DNA of 11,192 nt from CANJBX01 sp041487815. Its GTDB lineage: Bacteria; Pseudomonadota; Alphaproteobacteria; Rhizobiales; Xanthobacteraceae. Where the stretch lies: contig JBGPOB010000105.1 of assembly GCA_041487815.1 (NCBI GenBank), forward strand, positions 1 through 11,192. The letters run 5' to 3'. This document shows positions 1-7,425 of this stretch, in pieces. Numbering within the stretch: the first letter of the stretch is position 1; each line of letters opens with the position of its first letter. Under the pieces are notes generated by a model. That model saw nothing but the letters and a program-made list of their open reading frames with translations, made no database searches and had not been told where the DNA came from. The translations under genes and the position numbers were made by a program.

Positions 1-111
1 TCATAACGACAAGTCACGCGCGTGTAATCAATGTCCTCGAAATCTTCTCGCTTGGTACGACCCGAAGCGCACGGATGTTTCTTAAGGTGCCGCGCCAACA
101 AACCGCGCCCC

Positions 112-139
112 TTGTGTGCACCATCGTCAGGTGCATAAT
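112..139 (+). promoter_or_regulatory. Weak candidate sigma70-type promoter for the gsp operon
   Basis: A TTGTGT hexamer at 112-117 and a CATAAT hexamer at 134-139 are separated by 16 bases. The -10 matches TATAAT at five of six positions; the -35 keeps only the TTG core. It lies about 80 bases before the gspE start, a sensible leader length. The whole 1-217 stretch shows no convincing coding frame, only a 35-codon frame at 31-138. The operon could equally be read through from a gene left of the window, so this remains a guess. Confidence 0.25.
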
Positions 140-206
140 ATCAAGCAGTTTGAAGTAGTGGGGATCGCTGCGGGACGCATGGCCACGTCGGTTTGGCCCA
201 CTCGTT

Positions 207-210
207 AGGA
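207..210 (+). promoter_or_regulatory. Ribosome binding site of gspE (AGGA)
   Basis: AGGA ends seven bases before the ATG at 218. It supports that start, which also gives a complete N-terminal domain. Confidence 0.6.
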
Positions 211-217
211 TTCGTCC

Positions 218-1903
218 ATGGCTCTCGGTGTCGTTGGAGATTTCGCAAAACATCTTCAGAGCAAAAGCTACATTGCGGCCGATATCGATACTTTGAATTC
301 ATTCGATGATCAGAGCGCGGAGCCAGCGCTCAAAACTTTGCAGCGGTTGACAGACCTTTCCGCAAATGATTTCGCCGACGAAGTCGCGCGCTTTTATCGG
401 TTGCCGCGCGTCGGTCTGCCGGAACTCATGGCTGCGACATCGCTTGCTGAGCGATTTTCACGCCGCTTTCTGCGCGAAACAATGGTGTTCGCATATCGAT
501 CCGCCGACGGCCGATCAAAGCTTGCAATGGTCGATCCGACACATGCGGCGACAATTCGCGCCGCAGAAATCGTGTTCGGCGAACCGGCTTGCGTCGAGGT
601 TGCTTCCTCCGACGATATCGAAATCGTGCTGTCCGAACAGCTCGGCGACGGCGAGGCGTCCGAACTTGTTTCGGCGCGGCCCCCCGCTGCCGGCCGCGAT
701 GACGACATCGAGAGCCTACGGGATCTCGCGAGCGGCGCGCCCGTTGTCCGCGCGATCAACGACCTGATGGAAAAGGCGGCGGAATTGCGCGCCAGCGACA
801 TCCACCTTGAGCCGTTTCGCACCGGTCTCGTCGTGCGCATGCGCGTCGATGGATTGTTGCGCACGGTGCCCACACCTTCCGGCGCACCACCGCAGGCGAT
901 GATCTCGCGCGTCAAGATTCTTTCCGGGCTGAATATTGCCGAACGGCGGCTGCCACAGGATGGCGCAGCGCGGGCGCGCGTTGGAAGAAGCGAAATCGAC
1001 ATCCGGGTTGCGACGATGCCGACCCAGCATGGCGAGACGGCCGTTATCAGATTACTGCCGCGGGATCGCGGCCTGCTCGAGATGAACAAGCTCGGCCTTT
1101 CGAGCGCCGACGAAGCCAGTATGAGCAAGTTGCTGGAGTTGCCGCACGGGATGATCGTCATCACCGGACCCACGGGCAGCGGCAAGACCACGACACTCGC
1201 AACAATGCTGTCCATTCTGAACAAGCCGACGCGCAAGATTCTTACCATCGAGGATCCGGTCGAATACGAAATTCATGGAATTAATCAGTCCCAAGTTAAG
1301 CCGTCGATCGGTCTGACGTTTGCCACTGCGCTGCGGGCATTTGTTCGTCAGGATCCCGACGTTATCATGGTCGGCGAAATCCGCGATTCTGAAACAGCGC
1401 ATATTGCGATCCATGCGGCGCTGACTGGCCACCTTGTGCTGACGACGCTACACACCGAAACGGCGGCTGCGGCGGTTCCGCGCCTACTCGATCTTGGCGT
1501 CGAGCATTTCCTGCTAAAGTCGACGTTACGCGCGGTGATCGCCCAGCGCCTTGTCCGCATCCTCTGCGAACGTTGTAAAGCGCCGCATCGGTTGACGGCG
1601 AGCGACTATTCCACCGACCCGCGCTATGCTGCGCTCGGTTTAAGGGTTGGCGACGTGATACATGAGCCGGGAGGCTGCGAGCGCTGCAGCGGCACCGGCT
1701 ACCGCGGGCGCAACGGTGTGTTCGAAGTACTGAACGTGACGGAAAGTGTTCGACACCTCATTACCGATCATTCGGACTCGGGAACGATCGAACACGCCGC
1801 GGTCCAAGCGGGAATGACGACGATGGTCGAGGATGCTGTCGCCAAGTGCCGCAGCGGAACGACATCGGCTGCGGAAGTGCTGCGCGTCACATACATCCGG
1901 TGA
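218..1903 (+). CDS. gspE: Type II secretion system ATPase GspE
   Basis: This is the cytoplasmic hexameric ATPase that powers pseudopilus assembly; it docks on the inner membrane through GspL and GspF. At 561 residues it has the usual family length. An N-terminal MshEN/GspE_N-type domain covers roughly residues 30-140. The N2 domain begins near the conserved RASDIHLEP at about 193. The motor domain has Walker A GPTGSGKT (317-324, Lys323), the Asp box IEDPVEYE (344-351), the Walker B region DVIMVGEIRD (381-390, Glu387) and the His box LTTLHT (408-413). A zinc-binding pair of CxxC motifs sits at Cys450/Cys453 and Cys487/Cys490, as expected for GspE rather than for PilT. All key residues are intact. 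The gene is first in the visible operon and ends four bases before gspF. PilB and MshE are homologues, but the GspF-GspN order downstream settles the assignment. Confidence 0.97.
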   Translation: MALGVVGDFAKHLQSKSYIAADIDTLNSFDDQSAEPALKTLQRLTDLSANDFADEVARFYRLPRVGLPELMAATSLAERFSRRFLRETMVFAYRSADGRSKLAMVDPTHAATIRAAEIVFGEPACVEVASSDDIEIVLSEQLGDGEASELVSARPPAAGRDDDIESLRDLASGAPVVRAINDLMEKAAELRASDIHLEPFRTGLVVRMRVDGLLRTVPTPSGAPPQAMISRVKILSGLNIAERRLPQDGAARARVGRSEIDIRVATMPTQHGETAVIRLLPRDRGLLEMNKLGLSSADEASMSKLLELPHGMIVITGPTGSGKTTTLATMLSILNKPTRKILTIEDPVEYEIHGINQSQVKPSIGLTFATALRAFVRQDPDVIMVGEIRDSETAHIAIHAALTGHLVLTTLHTETAAAAVPRLLDLGVEHFLLKSTLRAVIAQRLVRILCERCKAPHRLTASDYSTDPRYAALGLRVGDVIHEPGGCERCSGTGYRGRNGVFEVLNVTESVRHLITDHSDSGTIEHAAVQAGMTTMVEDAVAKCRSGTTSAAEVLRVTYIR

Positions 1904-1907
1904 GGCC

Positions 1908-3125
1908 GTGCCCAGTTTTCGCTACAAGGCTCTGACTCAGAATGGCGAGCTCGTCAGTGGCTTAATTCTGGCGCCCAATGCACGCGAGGTGGCCAATCGG
2001 GTCGAATACCTTGGCCTGGTGCCGATCGAGACCTCGGTCGACGAGAGCGCAAGCTCGTTCTACGCGCGCGCAAATTTTTTCCTTATAAGTCGGCCGCGTC
2101 TCGAAGATGTTACGGTATTTACCCGTGATCTGGCGCTCCTGCTGAAAGCCGGCGCGCGTATCGACGGATCGTTGGAGTTGCTCGCGAACGACGCCGATAT
2201 CGGGCGATTGCGGCCGATCATTGCAAAGATAAGGAACGAGGTTATGGCGGGCGAGAGTTTCGCCGACGCCATCTCCCATCACGCGTCGCTGTTCCCGCCG
2301 ATCTATGTGGCGCTGGTCCGGGTTGGAGAGGCATCGGGGACGCTTGACCATATGCTTGAGGTGATTGCGAACGAACGCACGCGATCCGAGATGCTGCGCC
2401 GCAAGCTTTCAGATGCGTTACGTTATCCAGCGTTTGTGCTGTTCGGGGCGGGCTGCGTCCTGATCTTCTTCCTGTTGTTCGTGCTCCCGCAATTTGCCGC
2501 GGTACTACGCGATTTCGGCGCCAAGCTTGACCCGGTCGTGGCGACATTTCTCGGGCTCTCGGATTTCCTGCGTGCCAACCCGACTGGCAGCGGGATCACC
2601 GTCATTCTGTTGATCGCCGGAGTCTGGTTTGCCATCCGTAACCGGAATTCTCGCACCGCCCTGATTGCAACGGCGTCACGTCTACCGCTGGTGCGCTCTC
2701 CGTTGGCCTTTCATCGCACGACGTTGTTCTGCCGAAATCTCGGCGTGTTGTTGAGCAGCGGCGTCACGCTTTCAAGCGCGCTTCGCATCCTGGCTGAGAT
2801 GATGGCGGCGACAGGGGACCGTGCGGTTTGGAGCCGGACCGTGGATCATGTGCGCCACGGCGGAAAGCTCTCGGATGCGCTCGCAGACAGTGCCGCGCTG
2901 CCGACAATGGCCGTCAGGATGCTGCGCCTGGGAGAAGAGACAGGCCAGTTGCCGGTACTTGCCGCACGCATTGCTGATTTCTACGAGACCAAACTCCAGC
3001 GCAGCCTCGATCGGATTGTTGGAATCGCCGGTCCGCTGGCGATCATCGTGATCAGCACCATTGTCGGTGGCCTGATCGTGTCGGTAATGACGGCCCTGCT
3101 TTCGGTCAGCCAGATCGTTTCGTGA
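1908..3125 (+). CDS. gspF: Type II secretion system inner-membrane protein GspF
   Basis: GspF is the polytopic platform protein that couples GspE to pseudopilin assembly. The frame is open from 1833, but homologues begin MPSFRYKAL, which fits a GTG start at 1908 (VPSFRYKALTQNGE) and gives 405 residues, the normal size. The start lies four bases after the gspE stop, with only a poor, very close AGG before it, so translation probably depends on termination of gspE. Two T2SSF repeats are visible, roughly at residues 65-190 and 270-390. Hydrophobic segments lie at about 174-197, 228-246 and 372-400. The first repeat contains the typical ARIDGSLELLA and LVRVGEASGTL stretches, and the second SSGVTLSSALRIL and LRLGEETGQLPVL. 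PilC of type IV pili is the nearest alternative, but the operon excludes it. Confidence 0.96.
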   Translation: MPSFRYKALTQNGELVSGLILAPNAREVANRVEYLGLVPIETSVDESASSFYARANFFLISRPRLEDVTVFTRDLALLLKAGARIDGSLELLANDADIGRLRPIIAKIRNEVMAGESFADAISHHASLFPPIYVALVRVGEASGTLDHMLEVIANERTRSEMLRRKLSDALRYPAFVLFGAGCVLIFFLLFVLPQFAAVLRDFGAKLDPVVATFLGLSDFLRANPTGSGITVILLIAGVWFAIRNRNSRTALIATASRLPLVRSPLAFHRTTLFCRNLGVLLSSGVTLSSALRILAEMMAATGDRAVWSRTVDHVRHGGKLSDALADSAALPTMAVRMLRLGEETGQLPVLAARIADFYETKLQRSLDRIVGIAGPLAIIVISTIVGGLIVSVMTALLSVSQIVS

Positions 3126-3249
3126 ATTTCACGCTCATCCGAGGAGTTGTGGTCCGCATGAAAGGAGACGGGAAGCTCGCCGCTAAAGTTTTTTGGATAG
3201 CCGGGGGCAAGTTCACGTCGCCGCGGCGGTCAGCGAGCATTCATGATCG

Positions 3250-3281
3250 GACCGCAGAGTTGCGGCGCAACACGTGCGGTC
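3250..3281 (+). repeat. Two-part stem-loop in the gspF-gspG gap
   Basis: Outer arms GACCGCA (3250-3256) and TGCGGTC (3275-3281) are perfect reverse complements. Inside them GTTGC (3259-3263) pairs with GCAAC (3267-3271) around a GGC loop. The two stems are split by a small GA/ACG internal loop, giving 12 pairs in 32 bases. No T-run follows, so it is not a classic terminator. It could protect the 5' end of a processed gspG mRNA, or it could act as a partial terminator. Confidence 0.6.
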
Positions 3282-3360
3282 ACTGGCGCGAGAGGAATAA
3301 CGGCGCGTAAGCTGCGCCAGGATTTTGCGTTGGCGTACCTCGCGCGTGAGTTTGCGTCGC

Positions 3361-3365
3361 GGAGG
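3361..3365 (+). promoter_or_regulatory. Ribosome binding site of gspG (GGAGG)
   Basis: GGAGG ends five bases before GTG 3371. The other start, ATG 3386, has a GAGG at 3373-3376 nine bases upstream. The stronger site favours the GTG, though both are workable. Confidence 0.5.
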
Positions 3366-3370
3366 ATGAT

Positions 3371-3844
3371 GTGAGGTGCCGGAGTATGTCAGTTGCCGAT
3401 TTGACACGCCGACGTAAGCGTTCGGTCGGGGGTCGCGAACGCGGCTTTACGCTCGTCGAAATCTTGGTCGTGATCACCATCATTGGATTGATCATGGCGC
3501 TCGTCGGACCGCGCGTCCTCAACTACCTCGCCGACTCAAAAGTCAAGGCGGCGAAAATCCAGATAGAAGCCTTTTCCAGCGCGCTCGACCTGTTCTACCT
3601 CGATACCGGCCGCTATCCGTCCGGCAGCGAAGGATTGAGTGCGCTCGTTCGTCCGAGTGGAAGCATTGCCTCCTGGAACGGTCCCTATTTGAAAGGCGGG
3701 ACGCTCCCGAACGATCCCTGGGGCAAACCCTATATCTACCGCTCTCCGGGCGAGCATGGAGCTTATGATATCGTTTCATATGGTGCGGATGGACAGGAGG
3801 GCGGGACTGGAACGGCTGCCGACATCACAAGCTGGCTGCGCTGA
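3371..3844 (+). CDS. gspG: Major pseudopilin GspG
   Basis: GspG is the main subunit of the T2SS pseudopilus; the prepilin peptidase processes it in the inner membrane. From GTG 3371 the basic leader is 25 residues and cleavage would follow Gly25, leaving Phe26 and the key Glu30 (GFTLVEILVV). From ATG 3386 the leader would be 20 residues, nearer the family norm, so the start is unsettled. A hydrophobic helix follows. The C-terminal half carries the GspG hallmarks WNGPYLKGG (from Trp102), DPWGKPY (from Asp115), YRSPGEHGAYD and GADGQEGG (138-145), including residues of the family's calcium site, and it ends ADITSW. These make the identity firm. The gene's end overlaps the start of gspH. Confidence 0.96.
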   Translation: MRCRSMSVADLTRRRKRSVGGRERGFTLVEILVVITIIGLIMALVGPRVLNYLADSKVKAAKIQIEAFSSALDLFYLDTGRYPSGSEGLSALVRPSGSIASWNGPYLKGGTLPNDPWGKPYIYRSPGEHGAYDIVSYGADGQEGGTGTAADITSWLR

Positions 3845-4301
3845 TCGCGTCGATTCCGAGGCGGGCTTCACCTTGCTCGAGGTGGTTTGCGTCATGGCAA
3901 TCGTTGCGATTCTGGCGGCAATTCTGTTGCCGGCGATTCCGCGCGGCACTTCGCGCGCGCGGCTGGAAGCCTTTGCAATCGAGACGGCAGCCGTGCTCAG
4001 GGCGGACCGCAACGCGGCGATCCGCCGCCGAACCGAAGTTTCCACCCAAGTCAACGCGACCGCCAGATCAATACGTTCAGGCGCCACTGGAAAAATTGTG
4101 CAGGTGCCGAATGATGTCGTTTTCGACGCGGCGTTGGCGTCGCGCTGCAATCAACGCCGGACTGGATCGGAGATTATCTTCTTCCCGTCGGGAATGACGT
4201 GCGGCGGGACCGTTGTATTGAGCCGACTGGGAATCGGCTACGAGATTCGTGTCAACTGGTTGACGGGAGGTATTGAAATTGTCTCGCGTACCGACGGCTG
4301 A
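3789..4301 (+). CDS. gspH: Minor pseudopilin GspH
   Basis: GspH is a minor pseudopilin thought to sit near the pseudopilus tip. The prepilin motif EAG|FTLLEVVCVMAIVAILAA is clear, with Glu at position +5, followed by a helix and a GspH/FimT-type domain containing RADRNAAIRRRTEV and a late Cys pair (SRCNQ, GMTCGG). The start is uncertain. ATG codons at 3756, 3780 and 3789 lack good ribosome sites and give long leaders (26 residues from 3789) that overlap gspG by 56 bases or more. A perfect AGGAGG at 3795-3800 lies six bases before an in-frame CTG at 3807, which would give a 20-residue leader. I list ATG 3789 as the shortest ATG-initiated form (170 residues). The sequence after the cleavage site is weakly conserved, as usual for this family. 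Confidence 0.88.
   Translation: MDRRAGLERLPTSQAGCADRVDSEAGFTLLEVVCVMAIVAILAAILLPAIPRGTSRARLEAFAIETAAVLRADRNAAIRRRTEVSTQVNATARSIRSGATGKIVQVPNDVVFDAALASRCNQRRTGSEIIFFPSGMTCGGTVVLSRLGIGYEIRVNWLTGGIEIVSRTDG
3795..3800 (+). promoter_or_regulatory. Perfect AGGAGG inside the end of gspG, possible site for gspH
   Basis: The AGGAGG lies six bases before the CTG at 3807 in the gspH frame, with no ATG, GTG or TTG at a useful distance downstream. It also encodes the conserved Gln-Glu-Gly of GspG (GADGQEGG), so it may be a by-product of protein sequence. It cannot serve the listed ATG 3789, which lies upstream of it. Confidence 0.35.
4265..4270 (+). promoter_or_regulatory. Ribosome binding site of gspI (GGGAGG)
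   Basis: GGGAGG ends two bases before TTG 4273 and eight bases before TTG 4279. The spacing therefore selects the second TTG as the gspI start. Confidence 0.6.
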
Positions 4302-4689
4302 CCGCCGCAGCACCAGCGCCGGATTTACGCTGATCGAAGCGCTCGTGGCGCTGGCGTTTCTTGCAACGACGCTGGCATCGGTCGGAGCCCTGGTCGCGAG
4401 CACCGTGCGTGGCACGCGCTCGCTCGAGCAGCACCTCGCCCTCATCGAATCTGCCCGCGCCATTGTGACCGGACTGCCGAACCGGCGCGAACTTGCGCTC
4501 GGAAATCTGGCCGGCGTCTACGGCGACCACAACTGGCGGGTCGACGTTGTACCTTTTATCGAACGCGCGGCCGATCCGTCACGGTCAAGGCGATGGGTAC
4601 CGCAAGAGATCGTGATCCAGGTACGCTCGCCATCCGGTTCATCGATTAAGATCAATACTGTGCGCCTGGTGCGGCGCGGCGAGGGATGA
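4279..4689 (+). CDS. gspI: Minor pseudopilin GspI
   Basis: GspI is a minor pseudopilin that forms the tip complex with GspJ and GspK and can start pseudopilus assembly. The product (136 residues from this start) has a 15-residue basic leader, then SAG|FTLIEALVALAFLATTLASVGAL with Glu at +5. That is the classic GspI signature (FTLIEALVAL), followed by a short soluble domain containing NWRVDV. No ATG or GTG exists at the 5' end; the start is TTG, either 4273 or 4279, and ribosome-site spacing favours 4279. It overlaps the gspH end by 23 bases. It shares an ATGA with gspJ at its own end. The TTG start may hold expression low, which suits a tip subunit needed in few copies; that is inference. Confidence 0.92.
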   Translation: MSRVPTADRRSTSAGFTLIEALVALAFLATTLASVGALVASTVRGTRSLEQHLALIESARAIVTGLPNRRELALGNLAGVYGDHNWRVDVVPFIERAADPSRSRRWVPQEIVIQVRSPSGSSIKINTVRLVRRGEG

Positions 4690-5417
4690 CCATGATTCGC
4701 TGGCGCCGTCGCTCAAACATCGCCGGCTTCACGCTGGTCGAGACGCTGGTCGCCACCGCGATGATGGGGCTGATCCTCATCGCGCTTGCGATGGTGACAG
4801 CCCAATGGCTACCGAACTGGAATCGCGGCTTTATCCGCGTGCAGCGGAGCGAAAATTTGGCGGTGGGGCTGGAGCGGCTAGTTGCCGACATTGCGGCCGC
4901 AGAATTTGTTCCGCCGAGCCGCGGAACAACGCATCCGCTGTTCGACGGCACGGAACTGTCGGTGATCTTCGTGCGGTCGGCGCTCGGGCCGAACGCACAA
5001 CCGGGACTCGAGGTCGTGCGCATCACGGAGACAGCGGACCGGCGCGGGCTCGCGCTGGTGCGCGAGCGCACGCCGTTTGCGCCGGTTGATCCTGACGCAC
5101 CGGCGCTCAATCAGTTCAAGTTTGCCGACCCGGTCGTTCTCGTGCGTGCACCCTTTCGCATTTCGTTTTCCTACGCCGGACCCGATCGCGTGTGGCGACC
5201 GACGTGGCGCGACGCCGATCGACTACCAAACGCAGTGCGATTGATGGTGCGCGACGCCGGCAGTCAACGGCCGCTGTCGGTCTCCACCGCCACGGTGATT
5301 CACGCCGACATGGCCGCTGAATGTGTGAATCCAAAAAATTCTGAAAATTGCGGTGCACTACGTCCCGCGTCCGCGAACGACGTGAGAAATCCAGCGCCGG
5401 GAGCCCGCAAACTATGA
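4686..5417 (+). CDS. gspJ: Minor pseudopilin GspJ
   Basis: GspJ is the tip-complex pseudopilin that partners GspI and GspK. It has a 14-residue basic leader (many Arg), then IAG|FTLVETLVATAMMGLILIALAM with Glu19 at +5, followed by a soluble domain of about 200 residues including a GLERLVADIAAAEFV stretch. The length (243 residues) fits GspJ and exceeds GspH and GspI. ATG 4686 overlaps the gspI stop (ATGA). A second ATG at 4692 lies six bases after GAGGG (4681-4685) and may be the true start, shortening the leader by two residues. The C-terminus past residue 215 is Asn/Ser/Pro-rich and holds two Cys (ECVNPKNSENC). The gene ends in an ATGA overlap with gspK. Confidence 0.92.
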   Translation: MTMIRWRRRSNIAGFTLVETLVATAMMGLILIALAMVTAQWLPNWNRGFIRVQRSENLAVGLERLVADIAAAEFVPPSRGTTHPLFDGTELSVIFVRSALGPNAQPGLEVVRITETADRRGLALVRERTPFAPVDPDAPALNQFKFADPVVLVRAPFRISFSYAGPDRVWRPTWRDADRLPNAVRLMVRDAGSQRPLSVSTATVIHADMAAECVNPKNSENCGALRPASANDVRNPAPGARKL

Positions 5418-6343
5418 CTGCGATCCGGACCAGCCCCAAGCGCGCGGGTGCCGGCTCCGGCAACGGGTTTATTGTGGTAGCGGTGCTCTGGATCATGGGC
5501 GCGCTGGCGACGCTTGCCTCGATCTATGCGATGTATGTTGCCAACACCGCAACCTCGCTCGCGCTCAACGACGACCGGCTGCAAGCGGAGGCCGTGATCA
5601 GAGCCGGTCTCGAACTCACCGCCTATCGACTCGCAGCGGTCCAGCCGGACGCGCGGCCGACCCGCGGGGCTTTCAACGTCCGGCTGGGCCGCGCCAGTGT
5701 CGCCGTCAATTTTCGTTCCGAATCCGCCCGGATCGATCTCAACGAAGCACCCGCTGAACTCTTGGCTGGATTTTTTGCGGCACTCGGCGCATCGCCAGGC
5801 GACGCCAAAACCTATTCCGAGCGCGTTCTGGGCTGGCGCAGCACGCCGACGCCCACGGTTGCCGGCGGTGAAGCATCGCTCTATCGGGCCATGGGATTAG
5901 CCTACCTTCCGCGCGGCGCACGGTTTGCTCAAATCGAAGAGCTACGGCTCGTGGCCGGCCTGCCGCCGGCGCTGATCGAACGAGCCATGCCTTTCGTCAC
6001 CGTCTTCAGCGGTCGGGCGGACGTCAGCGTCGCCGATGCCGCGCCAGAAGTGATTGCGGCCCTGCCCGGAATGACGCCGGAGCGGCTTTATTCCGCATTG
6101 CAGCAGCGCGGTGCGCAGGCTGGGCCGCTTGCGACGGCGGCGCCGAGGGCCGAGGCCGCAGGGGCGGCGGCGAACGGAGCCTTCCGCGTTGCGGTCGCCG
6201 TCAGCTTCGATAACGGACGGCGGATCAATGCGGAGGTTGTTATTTTCATTGCCGAAGACGGCGATGAGCCCTTCAATATACTGTCATGGCAGGATGATTT
6301 CGATCAGACCGCCGCCGACACAAGGCTACGGACGATACGCTGA
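5414..6343 (+). CDS. gspK: Minor pseudopilin GspK
   Basis: GspK is the largest pseudopilin and caps the pseudopilus. The frame is open from 5348, but ATG 5414 overlaps the gspJ stop (ATGA) and has GGGAG ten bases upstream, giving 309 residues. The leader ends at Gly18, then FIVVAVLWIMGALATLASIY. Position +5 is Ala23 rather than Glu, which is the known GspK peculiarity and not a defect. The soluble part has ARIDLNEAPAELLAG (from about residue 105), the typical GspK stretch, and a helical domain with an FAQIEELRLVAGL segment. It ends in a TGATG overlap with gspL. Confidence 0.94.
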   Translation: MTAIRTSPKRAGAGSGNGFIVVAVLWIMGALATLASIYAMYVANTATSLALNDDRLQAEAVIRAGLELTAYRLAAVQPDARPTRGAFNVRLGRASVAVNFRSESARIDLNEAPAELLAGFFAALGASPGDAKTYSERVLGWRSTPTPTVAGGEASLYRAMGLAYLPRGARFAQIEELRLVAGLPPALIERAMPFVTVFSGRADVSVADAAPEVIAALPGMTPERLYSALQQRGAQAGPLATAAPRAEAAGAAANGAFRVAVAVSFDNGRRINAEVVIFIAEDGDEPFNILSWQDDFDQTAADTRLRTIR

Positions 6344-7425
6344 TGGCGCTCACAGACGAAATCGTGCGGGGATTGTCGCACTGGATGGATTGCGTTGCCG
6401 GCGCCATCTCAACGCTTCTTGAGCGGCTGGCTACTCCTCGCCTGATCCGGCTGGTGGAGGAGGAGCCGGGGCTGCTTTCCGTTCATCCGGCGACCAAGCG
6501 CGGAACGCCGGCGCACCCGGCCCAGTACTTGCGAATTGTCGAAGGGACAGTGGTCGAAGCCATCCCACCCGACGCCGGAATTCAGCTGAAGGGCAAGCGG
6601 GCAGAGCTGTTGCTGCAGCCGTCGAGGTTCTTGTTTCGCCCGCTCGAATTGCCGCGGCGCGCCTCAGACTTTCTCGACGGCATAGTGCGCGCTCAGATCG
6701 ACCGCCTCACGCCATGGAACACGCACGATGCCGCGTTCGGCTGGACCCCGCCGAGCGAACTCGGAAACGACCGGATCGTCATCACGGTTGCGGCTACGGC
6801 GCTGGCCCTGGTGGCGCCTTATATGCAGGCGCTCACTGACATTGGAGCAAGTTCGATTGTCGTCTCGACCGCCCAATCAGAGGCCAACGCCGACGCGCCA
6901 GCGATCAAAGTATTGGAGCGGCGCGGGCGCGGTGCGATCGAGATCAACCGGATTAGGCATTTTCTAGTCATCCTGCTGGTGGTCACCGGCCTCGTGGCGG
7001 CAACGGCCATGACCACTGCATTCATTGCCGGCGATCGACTCGACACGGAGCAAGCCGATCTTGCCCGCAGAATTAGCGAACGGCGCGTCGCCCTGCGCAT
7101 TGGACGCGACGCGACCGGCGCGACTTCCGCGCAGCGCACCCTCGAGCTTCACAAGTACGAAGTCCCCGCAAGCGTTGCCGTCCTCGACGCACTTTCACAA
7201 ATCCTGCCCGATCACACCTATGTCACTGAAATGCGCATCGAGGGCCGCAAGTTGCAGGTGATCGGCGTGACCCGCGATGCGCCGTCGTTGATCCGCTTGA
7301 TGGAGCAGTCCCCGCTTTTCACGCGCGCAACGTTCTTTGCACCGACAACCCGAGCGCCATCCGATCCGGGCGAACGGTTCCATATCGAGGCGCGTATCGA
7401 GCCTGCTGCGGTCCCGCGCACATGA
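6343..7425 (+). CDS. gspL: Type II secretion system platform protein GspL (PilN-like C-terminus)
   Basis: GspL is a single-pass inner-membrane protein whose cytoplasmic part recruits GspE and whose periplasmic part pairs with GspM. The product (360 residues) has a cytoplasmic domain of about 206 residues including FLFRPLELPRRASDFLDG and RAQIDRLTPW, a single hydrophobic segment at about 207-229 (FLVILLVVTGLVAATAM) and a periplasmic PilN/GspL ferredoxin-like region (LDALSQILPDHTYVTEMRI) reaching the end. The cytoplasmic domain is somewhat shorter than in the gammaproteobacterial prototypes. The start codon shares one base with the gspK stop, and the gene ends in an ATGA overlap with gspM. Weak sequence conservation makes the name depend partly on gene order. 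Confidence 0.88.
   Translation: MALTDEIVRGLSHWMDCVAGAISTLLERLATPRLIRLVEEEPGLLSVHPATKRGTPAHPAQYLRIVEGTVVEAIPPDAGIQLKGKRAELLLQPSRFLFRPLELPRRASDFLDGIVRAQIDRLTPWNTHDAAFGWTPPSELGNDRIVITVAATALALVAPYMQALTDIGASSIVVSTAQSEANADAPAIKVLERRGRGAIEINRIRHFLVILLVVTGLVAATAMTTAFIAGDRLDTEQADLARRISERRVALRIGRDATGATSAQRTLELHKYEVPASVAVLDALSQILPDHTYVTEMRIEGRKLQVIGVTRDAPSLIRLMEQSPLFTRATFFAPTTRAPSDPGERFHIEARIEPAAVPRT

Larger units (their letters stand above)
3126..3370 (+). other. Gap between gspF and gspG, with no supported gene
   Basis: This is the only sizeable gap inside the gsp operon. A 62-codon frame (GTG at 3122 overlapping the gspF stop, TAA at 3308) passes through it, but the product resembles nothing I recognise and is basic and irregular. 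The gap contains a two-part stem-loop at 3250-3281 and ends in the GGAGG that serves gspG. I see no T-run after the stem-loop and no clear promoter. A role in adjusting gspG expression or mRNA stability is inference. Confidence 0.6.

Noticed and set aside
31..138. 35-codon + frame before gspE, possible end of an upstream gsp gene
   Set aside because: It is not recognisable as a GspD or other T2SS C-terminus and has no clear ribosome site.
394..1248. 284-codon open frame on the - strand inside gspE
   Set aside because: It lies wholly opposite the strongly supported gspE ATPase; its Ser/Arg-rich product is typical of the shadow of GC-rich codons.
5348..5413. N-terminal extension of gspK
   Set aside because: The extra 22 codons would overlap gspJ deeply and make an overlong prepilin leader; ATG 5414 fits the ATGA coupling of the operon.
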